This document shows positions 57,884 to 64,000 of a DNA stretch of 64,000 nt, in pieces. How positions within the stretch are numbered: the stretch's first letter is position 1; each line of letters starts with the position of its first letter. The notes under the pieces were generated by a model that saw nothing but the letters and a program-made list of their open reading frames with translations, was not told where the DNA came from and did not search any database. The stretch is taken from contig NZ_JAZKUG010000001.1 in the NCBI RefSeq assembly GCF_036625195.1, positions 1,054,001 through 1,118,000 of the forward strand. Direction: 5' to 3'. Both the position numbers and the translations under genes were made by a program. The DNA comes from Accumulibacter sp. (GTDB lineage Bacteria; Pseudomonadota; Gammaproteobacteria; Burkholderiales; Rhodocyclaceae).

Positions 57884-59509
57884 CTACAGGCGGAACCGGT
57901 CGACGTTGTCCCTCAGTCCAGCGGCCAGATGCTGGAGTTCGCTGGCGGCCCGCGATACGGCGCTGACGGCGGCACTGTTTTCTTCGGTCATCTGGGCGAT
58001 GCGTTCGATGCCTTGGGAAATTTGGTCGCTGGCGACGGCCTGCTCGCGCAACGCAGTCGAGATGTCGTCCACCGCGACGAGCACCTTGCCGGCGCCGCTT
58101 TCGATATGGGTCATGGCTTCACCGGTGGCGTTGGCGACATTGACGCCGGTTTCGACCTGGGACGAGCCGGCCTCCATCTGCCTGACGGCCGTCTGGGTGC
58201 CCTGCTGGATGCCGTCGATCATTCCCGAGATTTCCTGGGTCGAGGAGGCGGTCTTCTCGGCGAGCTTCCTCACCTCGTCGGCTACCACCGCGAAGCCGCG
58301 TCCCTGCTCCCCGGCCCGCGCGGCCTCGATGGCGGCATTGAGCGCCAGCAGGTTGGTCTGGTCGGCGATTTCCCGGATCACGCCGACGATGCGCGAAATA
58401 TTCTGCGATTGTTCGCCCAGTTCGCGCACGACTCTGGCCGAACTATCCACCGCGCTGGCAATGGTGTTCATTTCGCCGACGGTTTCGCTGACGTGGCGGG
58501 CGCCTTCGAGTGAGAGCCGGCGCGCCTCGTCCGCCAGCGCGTGGGCGGATCGGGCGCTGTTGCTGACTTGGCCGATGCTGGCGGTCATCTGCTCGACCGA
58601 AGCGGCAATCGAGGAGGCCGAATCGCTTTGCTGGCTGGAGCCGTCGGCCACCTGCTGGGCCGTCGAGGCCAGCGATTGCGCGGCGTCGCCAAGGCGCTCG
58701 GCGGCATTGTGGATCTGGACGATGACGTCGTGCAGGGAGGCCTGCATCTGCCTCATGCCGGCCAGAAGGCTTTTGTCGTCTCCCGGCAGGGTATCGATCG
58801 TGAAGGAGAGGTCGCCGCGGGCGATGCGCAGGACGGTTTCGGAGGCATACGCCGGGTCGCCGCCGAGCTGGCGCATTACATCGCGGAGGATCCACAACGA
58901 AACGCCCGCGCCGAGCACCAGGAAGACCACGGACAAAACGCCGGCCAGAAAGGATTCCCGGCCGACGGTGGTGGCGACCTCGGCTTCTTGCCTTGCGGCT
59001 TCGGAAGTGGCGATCCTGACGAGTTCCTCAATGGCGGCGCGGTGGCTCTCGTACCGTTCGCTGAGCCGGGCAAGGGCGGCGTTGGCCGCCTGGGCGTCGC
59101 CCCGCTGAAGCGCCGGGATGAACTCGCGCTGTTGCAGGTCGAGCATTTCGCGTCCAGGCTGGTAGGCCTTTTCGATGAGCAGCGTCCTGGTTGGCCCCGT
59201 TGGCAGTTCCTTTTCCCAATATTGATGGCGGGAGTCGAAGTCCCTGGCGAGCCGGTTGGCCTTGTCGATCAAGCCGGGCAGACGGGCCGAGTCCACCTGG
59301 GCCATTTGCAGGCTGACCAGAAACGATTCGACCAGATATTCAGGGGGAGGCAGGATGTCAGCCAGCAAGTCCTTTTGCTGGACGATGTGCCGGTAGACCG
59401 GGCCGTTGACCTTCACGTGGTTCAAGGTCACGAGCCAGAAAAGACCGGAGGCGACAAAACCGGCGGAAAAAACGGCAACCAACAGCCACAGCTTGCTTCT
59501 GAACGACAT
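57884..59509 (-). CDS. Methyl-accepting chemotaxis protein
   Basis: 541 residues from the ATG at 59509. Two membrane segments (SKLWLLVAVFSAGFVASGLF and LAGVLSVVFLVLGAGVSLWI) flank a ~150-residue helical periplasmic sensor. A HAMP-like linker and a long coiled-coil signalling domain follow, with the invariant hairpin tip IREIADQTNLLALNAAIEAA and GRGFAVVADEVRKLAEKT. It should signal to CheA/CheW in the cytoplasm. The ligand is unknown; the sensor resembles four-helix-bundle types. It is outside the island. Confidence 0.93.
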   Translation of the reverse strand: MSFRSKLWLLVAVFSAGFVASGLFWLVTLNHVKVNGPVYRHIVQQKDLLADILPPPEYLVESFLVSLQMAQVDSARLPGLIDKANRLARDFDSRHQYWEKELPTGPTRTLLIEKAYQPGREMLDLQQREFIPALQRGDAQAANAALARLSERYESHRAAIEELVRIATSEAARQEAEVATTVGRESFLAGVLSVVFLVLGAGVSLWILRDVMRQLGGDPAYASETVLRIARGDLSFTIDTLPGDDKSLLAGMRQMQASLHDVIVQIHNAAERLGDAAQSLASTAQQVADGSSQQSDSASSIAASVEQMTASIGQVSNSARSAHALADEARRLSLEGARHVSETVGEMNTIASAVDSSARVVRELGEQSQNISRIVGVIREIADQTNLLALNAAIEAARAGEQGRGFAVVADEVRKLAEKTASSTQEISGMIDGIQQGTQTAVRQMEAGSSQVETGVNVANATGEAMTHIESGAGKVLVAVDDISTALREQAVASDQISQGIERIAQMTEENSAAVSAVSRAASELQHLAAGLRDNVDRFRL

Positions 59510-59608
59510 GATCGCCCCGGATGTCAATCGGTTGAAGGCCCCATGTAGCCCCCAATGCCGTGAGAAATATTAGCTTCGCATGATAGGCCGTGAAGCCGGC
59601 CCACGGTC

Positions 59609-59806
59609 TCAGGACGGGACATCGCCAGGAAATAGAAAGACCAGCACTCCCGCGAGCACGAGGCTCGCCGTGGCCGCGAGCCAGACGCCGGCGGCGCCGC
59701 CCGCCGGGCTGAGCAGGCCGGTGATGCCAAGCAGGCAGCCGCCGCCAAGCCCGATGACGGATAGGAAATCCAACTGCACCATCGAAAGTATATGAGCCTT
59801 CATCAA
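59609..59806 (-). CDS. Small membrane protein
   Basis: 64-65 residues with two hydrophobic spans (FLSVIGLGGGCLLGITGLL and LAATASLVLAGVLVFLF). The start is TTG 59806 or ATG 59803; no strong ribosome binding site. Function unknown. Confidence 0.5.
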   Translation of the reverse strand: MMKAHILSMVQLDFLSVIGLGGGCLLGITGLLSPAGGAAGVWLAATASLVLAGVLVFLFPGDVPS

Positions 59807-59881
59807 GGGGCGTCAATCTCGAATTTCGCCCCGGAAATCCGTGGCGACCGTGGAGGCGTGCGTCTTGACAGCGGGTGCGGC

Positions 59882-60001
59882 TCAGCCCGCGCGACGGGGC
59901 ACCGACTTGCGTGCCGGCGCCTTGGGCGGCGCCTGCGGTTCCAGCCCCAAGTGCATGAAGACCTTCTCAATCACCGGCTGCTCCGGCATCGCAGCGTCGA
60001 T
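59882..60001 (-). pseudogene. C-terminal remnant of a transposase (IS91-type)
   Basis: The frame reads DAAMPEQPVIEKVFMHLGLE, then PQAPPKAPARKSVPRRAG and a stop. The VIEKIxxHLGLxPxAPPxAPAR pattern is the usual tail of IS91-family transposases. Nothing coherent in the same frame lies upstream. Confidence 0.45.
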
Positions 60002-60399
60002 GTTCGCCCGCCGAGAAACTGCCGGTCGTGATAGGCGGCTGCTGGCCGGACGCGTGAATTGGCAACCCGACCAGGTAGCGGTCCTTTGCGCCGGCTCCAT
60101 CTTCCGCGAGGGTCAGCTCCTGAGCTCCAGAGCAGAATTGCGGTTCCGGCCATGAGCGGGTGCTCACGGCACTGGCGGCGAGCGACAGCTGTTTCCGCCT
60201 GCAGAACTTCGATCGATTCGGTGGCAGCAGCCCCATCCGCACAAATCAGCATATACGGATGTGGCGGGTTGAGCCTTGCAAGTAGCAATGACAACAGGCG
60301 ATTTTCGAGGATTGGATGCCATCACCAGGGAAAACGTCAACCAGCGTAGCGAGTTCCCGCTCCAGTTGCTTTCCTGCCTTGCGCAGCGTTGTGGGTCGA

Positions 60400-60625
60400 T
60401 GATGTCATGCCGCCTCCAGTGCCTGGCGCATTTGGCCGGATTTGATCTAGAAGATGAAGAGATGACCGTCACGTGATGCAAGGACATCGACTTCCCCGGC
60501 TGGCTCGCCATCGGCTTCCGGCGGCATGTAGCCGACGAGAGTTCGGAAACCCAGTTGCTCCATCTCCCGGCGGGTCTCTCTTCGACGCGTTTGGTTTCCT
60601 TGCCAAATGCCGATTGGTTCGAGGG
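60400..60625 (-). pseudogene. Broken PD-(D/E)XK nuclease-like gene, catalytic Glu codon now TAG
   Basis: The minus-strand frame reads EMEQLGFRTLVGYMPPEADG, then EPAGEVDVLASRDGHLFIF, TAG (60447-60449), IKSGQMRQALEAA and a second stop. GEVDVLA followed by FIFxIKSG matches the D...ExK core of restriction-like nucleases; a GAG-to-TAG change at the Glu would give exactly this. Scattered protein-like pieces continue in other frames down to about 59970. Confidence 0.5.
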
Positions 60626-60751
60626 AGGAGGCATGAACACACCCACTGCCTCGTCATCGCGGGCGTCTTCGCGGCGGACGCGTCGGGATCAGCGACGTTT
60701 CACTCAAGGAGTGGCCCCGTCCAGAAGTTACTCTAAGAAGTCTGGACCCAG

Positions 60752-60945
60752 ATCCGCCGTTGTCTGCTGCGCGTGCTGAAGCGCCGCAGTGTGCTTGATC
60801 CGGAAGGCGCCGAGACGATGGCGAGTTGGGAGCACGGCGGCGGCTTCTCGCTCGACGCCAGCGCGGGCATCGTTACTGTGGGGTGCTGACGCCGAACGCG
60901 CCGCTGCCGGCACAGTTGATGGCGCTCGCCGGCGTGCCAGACGGT
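60752..60945 (+). pseudogene. Internal fragments of an IS91-family transposase
   Basis: From 60752 the frame reads IRRCLLRVLKRRSVLDPEGA, then WEHGGGFSLDAS. At 60868 a different frame gives HRYCGVLTPNAPLPAQLMAL. Both are consecutive landmark blocks of IS91 transposases, but the ~150 residues normally between them, including the catalytic Tyr region, are deleted. Confidence 0.6.
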
Positions 60946-61092
60946 ACGCCGGCGGCAGGCCTGATGAGGGCTGGCGGCAACACGGGCGAGCAGTGGGACG
61001 GCTGGGTAAGTGCCCTGTCCTCTGGTCTGCGGTCTCTGGTGATGCTCCTGCTGCCGTTGCCACTGCCGCGGCAGGCCCTCGTCCGTTACCGC
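60946..61092. other. Short gap without a supported gene
   Basis: GC-rich; no frame with family similarity. Probably degraded insertion-sequence DNA before the convergent hemerythrin gene. Confidence 0.3.
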
Positions 61093-61494
61093 CTAGACAA
61101 CCTGGGAAAGGTAGGAACCCAGCCGCAAGTCGGCGGTGAGTATGTGCTCGGTCAACCAGTGCTCGAGAAATTCAATGTGCTCATCCACCATCGGCTTGTC
61201 GCCGCGCAGGAGCACTTGCTGCAGATCCTGAGCGCTCTTGATCAGTTCCTGATGCTCCGCCTGGTGCTCGTCCATTGCGTCGTAACGATGTTTCAGCATC
61301 AGCCGCTCTTCATGGCTGAAGTGCCAGACCGTACAGTTGATCAGCTCTGCCAATACCGCCGCAACATAGCGCGGTGACTCTCCGTCGAGCACGGCGTGAT
61401 TGAGGATGTTGAAAATACTCACCAGCTTGCGGTGATCGTCATCGATCTCGTCGACCCCGACACTCAGTATCCTGTCCCAGACCATGTCTTTCAT
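61093..61494 (-). CDS. Bacteriohemerythrin
   Basis: 133 residues from the ATG at 61494 (AGGAGA upstream). The diiron ligand motifs are present: DDDHRKL, HFSHEERLM, DEHQAEHQELI and EHWLTEHILTADLRLG. A single-domain O2-binding protein of the cytoplasm, usually for oxygen storage or delivery in microaerobic bacteria. The longer open frame upstream lacks a plausible start. Confidence 0.92.
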   Translation of the reverse strand: MKDMVWDRILSVGVDEIDDDHRKLVSIFNILNHAVLDGESPRYVAAVLAELINCTVWHFSHEERLMLKHRYDAMDEHQAEHQELIKSAQDLQQVLLRGDKPMVDEHIEFLEHWLTEHILTADLRLGSYLSQVV

Positions 61495-61629
61495 GACTCT
61501 TCTCCTGCCTGACCAGCGGCCCCGAGGTTGTGGTTGAATGACGTGGGCGGCGGCGGCCGCTGGCGACACCCTCGGGGCGACGGCGTCGCGACTGCTGAAA
61601 CGGTGCGTCACCCCGCTCGGACTTGACGA

Positions 61630-62703
61630 TCAACCGGGAACCCAGACCGGGTAATCCGTGTAGCCGGCCGCACCGGGCGTGTAGAAGGTCGCCGGATTGG
61701 GCGGGTTCAGCGGCGCACCCGACCTGATTCGAGCGGGCAGATCAGGATTGGCGAGGAACGCGGTACCAAAGGCTACGGCGTCGACTTGGCCGGCGCCGAT
61801 GGCCCGCTCCGCTTCGTCCGCCGTGTAGCCCATGTTGCCGATCAGCGTGCCTCTGTAGTTGGCCCGCACCGGCGTCAGCACATCGCCGCTCTGCTGCTGG
61901 AAGAAGTCACCGCGCATGAGGTGCAGATAAGCGAGGTCGAAGTCGTTCAACCGGCTGGCGAGCCACGAAGCAAGCCCGATCGGGTCGCTGTCGACCATGC
62001 TGTTGTAGCTGTTGAGCGGCGACAGGCGCACGCCGACGCGATCGCTGCTCCACACGGCGCAGACTTCCGCAAGCACTTCACAGAGCAGTCGCGCACGATT
62101 GGCGAACGGGCCACCATAGGGACCTGTACGCTTGTTGGCACCGTCACGCAGGAACTCGTCGAGAAGGTAGCCGTTGGCGGCGTGCACCTCGACGCCATCG
62201 AAGCCGGCCGCGCGCGCGTTGGCGGCAGCTTGTCGGAAGCCGGCGACGATCAACGGCATTTCATCGTCGCGCAGCTCACGCGGCACGACGTATGGCTTCT
62301 TTCCCTCCGGCGTGTGCACCTCGTCGCCGGTGATCGGGATCGCGCTCGGCGCCACTGGCTGGACACCGCCATTGAGCAACGGGTGGCAGGCACGCCCGCC
62401 ATGCCAGATCTGGAGAAAGATCAGGCCGCCGGCCGCGTGCACCGCGTCGGTGACGCGCCGCCAGCCGGCAATCTGGGCCGGCGAGTGAATTCCGGGTTCT
62501 GTCCAGAACGACGAGTTTCCTTCCATTGCCATGGTCGCCTCGGCAATCAGCAGCCCGGCGCTCGCTCGCTGCGCATAGTACTCTGCCATCAATGCCGTCG
62601 GGACGTGCTCGGCGTCCGCCCGACAGCGTGTCAGCGGCGCCATGAAGATGCGGTTGGCGACGCTCAGGGCGCCGAGCCTGAGCGGACTGAAGAGGGAGGA
62701 CAT
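61630..62703 (-). CDS. Old yellow enzyme family alkene reductase (NemA-like)
   Basis: 357 residues from the ATG at 62703 with GGAGG upstream. TIM-barrel FMN enzyme: IFMAPLTRCRA, the WHGGRACHP His/Gly motif, the substrate pair HAANGYLLDEFL, then RTGPYGGPFANRARL and GNMGYTADEAERAIGAGQVD for FMN phosphate binding. It reduces activated C=C bonds or nitro compounds with NAD(P)H in the cytoplasm. Full length. Confidence 0.94.
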   Translation of the reverse strand: MSSLFSPLRLGALSVANRIFMAPLTRCRADAEHVPTALMAEYYAQRASAGLLIAEATMAMEGNSSFWTEPGIHSPAQIAGWRRVTDAVHAAGGLIFLQIWHGGRACHPLLNGGVQPVAPSAIPITGDEVHTPEGKKPYVVPRELRDDEMPLIVAGFRQAAANARAAGFDGVEVHAANGYLLDEFLRDGANKRTGPYGGPFANRARLLCEVLAEVCAVWSSDRVGVRLSPLNSYNSMVDSDPIGLASWLASRLNDFDLAYLHLMRGDFFQQQSGDVLTPVRANYRGTLIGNMGYTADEAERAIGAGQVDAVAFGTAFLANPDLPARIRSGAPLNPPNPATFYTPGAAGYTDYPVWVPG

Positions 62704-62809
62704 GCCTGATGGTCTCCGGAAAAGGGTAGTGTGAATACTAGCGCAAGGGCGCGTGCTGCGGGCGGCGATTCCCCTGCGGACCTGCCGCTGCCGCGGCACT
62801 TCGCGACAA

Positions 62810-63739
62810 TCATCCGTGTCCGATCTGCAGCTGCCGCGGATCAAGAAGCAGGTAGTTCGCACAGCGCCCGTCCGCCCGGCTGCCGTCGTCGCTGACGAGA
62901 ATGACCCATTGGCGACCGCCGATCTGCGCCGAAGCCACCCCCTCGGCGTGTCCGAGTCCCCGCAGCCCGCGCACGCTCACGCGCTGCGGCGGATCCTGCT
63001 GCCCACCGCGCCAGAACCAGAGGGCAAAAGGCGTCGGCTCACGGCCAACGGGACCCGCGACGACGAGGTAACCATCGAGTACCGGCACATGCGCCACGGC
63101 GCGGATGCCCTGTCCATGCAGGTCGAGGCTGAACAGCTGGTTGGCAATCTGCGGCTGCCGTCCGGCGTCGAACATGGCGTCCGGATTGTCGATGCAGGCG
63201 ATGATCGCCCGCCCGTCGAACAACGGACTGCGAAAACCCAGCATCAGCACGCGCCGATCCGGCCGCATCGCGAGTCCTTCGATGTTCAGGCCACCGTCCT
63301 TCTTCACTCGGCGGATATCGCCGGCCGCGGCCAGCAGGGGGTGTGCAGCCGTCAGCGCCTGCTTCAGATCGACCACCACCCGCGCTTCGATCATCTCGCC
63401 AGCCGCCACGCGAAAGCGCAACAGCTTTTCCCTTGCCGCCCTCGCGTCACCCGCCTTGCTCCGCGAATGCGAGGTGATGGCGTAGACGCACCCCGCATGG
63501 TCACCCGTGACCGCCTCGAGATCGTCGAACCGCCAGCGATCCCCATCGTCACCGGCGGTGGCCGGCAGGCGCAGCCGGGTGCAGTCAACCGGACCATGGG
63601 CATCGAGCTGCAGCAGGCTCAGCGGCCATTGTTCCTCGTCCTCGACGACGATGAAGCGGCCGTCATCCAGCTGGAAGATTCCCGACGGTTCGTAGCAGCC
63701 GGTCAATGGACGGAAACCGGGGTGATCGTCAGGACTCAT
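62810..63739 (-). CDS. DUF3616-type beta-propeller-like protein
   Basis: 309 residues starting MSPDDHPGFRPLTGCYEPSG. Repeated short strands with acidic motifs (DDLEAVTGDHAGCVYAITSH, LNIEGLAMRPDRRVLMLGFR, GHAEGVASAQIGGRQWVILV) are typical of DUF3616. No signal peptide, so cytoplasmic. Function unknown. Confidence 0.8.
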   Translation of the reverse strand: MSPDDHPGFRPLTGCYEPSGIFQLDDGRFIVVEDEEQWPLSLLQLDAHGPVDCTRLRLPATAGDDGDRWRFDDLEAVTGDHAGCVYAITSHSRSKAGDARAAREKLLRFRVAAGEMIEARVVVDLKQALTAAHPLLAAAGDIRRVKKDGGLNIEGLAMRPDRRVLMLGFRSPLFDGRAIIACIDNPDAMFDAGRQPQIANQLFSLDLHGQGIRAVAHVPVLDGYLVVAGPVGREPTPFALWFWRGGQQDPPQRVSVRGLRGLGHAEGVASAQIGGRQWVILVSDDGSRADGRCANYLLLDPRQLQIGHG

Positions 63740-63925
63740 CGGCGCCGCCCCGGCTGACAGGCCCGGACAGACGCGAGGCGCGTCATGGCCGGGCGGGTGG
63801 GTGGCAAGAACGGACCGGCACCGCAGGCCGTGCCCAGCAAGCCAGTGGCAGCCGCCATACGCGCCAGTGATCTGGTCAGCCAGCGGCGAGACGTGGTATC
63901 GTTCTTCGCGACAGAGTGGAGGACC

Positions 63926-64000
63926 ATGCCGATGCTGTGGTTTGTGCGCAGTTCATTGCCCTTGCTTGCCCTGCTGCTCGGCGGCTGCGCGACGAGCAGT
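63926..64000 (+). CDS. Start of a lipoprotein gene (runs off the window)
   Basis: The ATG at 63926 follows TGGAGG. The first 25 residues form a lipoprotein signal (LWFVRSSLPLLALLLGGCAT), lipobox LGGC. The rest is outside the window. Confidence 0.7.
   Translation, partial: MPMLWFVRSSLPLLALLLGGCATSS

Noticed and set aside
57801..59108. 435-codon plus-strand frame opposite the chemotaxis receptor
   Set aside because: Antisense of a strongly conserved receptor; Ser/Ala/Arg-rich translation without any known domain.
63736..63927. 63-codon minus-strand frame before the lipoprotein gene
   Set aside because: It lies across the promoter region of the lipoprotein gene, has no ribosome binding site and no recognisable domain.
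1..64000. CRISPR arrays
   Set aside because: No series of regularly spaced identical repeats was seen; the leader repeats at 49-54 kb are few, diverged and each tied to a gene start.

Overview
The window is GC-rich proteobacterial chromosome, most likely betaproteobacterial and possibly Rhodocyclales/Accumulibacter-like. That assignment is an inference from composition and gene content, not from a marker gene. Ordinary chromosome occupies 1-1650 (a FeeM-type acyltransferase fused to PilZ) and 56043-64000 (membrane protein, chemotaxis receptor, bacteriohemerythrin, old yellow enzyme, DUF3616 protein, start of a lipoprotein). Between them lies a 54.3 kb genomic island inserted in the 3' end of a tRNA-Met(CAU) gene. 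The boundaries are visible as a 49-bp perfect direct repeat (1680-1728 and 55994-56042), with a P4-type tyrosine integrase reading inward from the right end. The tRNA's likely native terminator is now 54 kb away, next to attR.

The left cargo (2897-25618) is one long rightward operon of six genes with overlapping or nearly abutting ends: a DrmD-like SNF2 helicase, a giant NERD/tandem-kinase/SF1-helicase fusion, a winged-helix protein of unknown role, a PglX-like adenine methylase, a 2113-residue DEAH helicase with DUF1998 and a Vsr/DUF559-like nuclease tail, and a UvrD helicase with a RelE-like N-terminus. It combines parts known from DISARM and from Pgl/BREX type 2, but has no PglZ, PglY/BrxC or separate DrmA/DrmB/DrmC. 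It is the best candidate for a poorly described anti-phage system. A promoter-bearing IS91-type terminus sits about 400 bp upstream of it.

The middle holds an orphan terminase small subunit and a serine resolvase whose res region has been split by a complete Tn402/Tn5053-family transposon (27056-39345). That transposon has 25-bp terminal inverted repeats, a 5-bp target duplication, tniA-tniB-tniQ-tniR, and, in place of an integron, a ybhGFSR/cecR-like drug-efflux operon with an outer-membrane factor. An IS91-family element with a damaged transposase follows (40066-42280).

The right part (42299-54177, all leftward) is the island's maintenance module: primase/helicase-like protein, a metallopeptidase-like protein lacking the catalytic Glu, an AlpA-like regulator, a decayed BRO antirepressor, a PcfJ-like protein, RadC and several unknown proteins. 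Five of its transcription units carry recurring leader sequences followed by hairpins next to the ribosome binding site. No relaxase or type IV secretion genes are present, so the island can integrate but is not self-transmissible as seen here.
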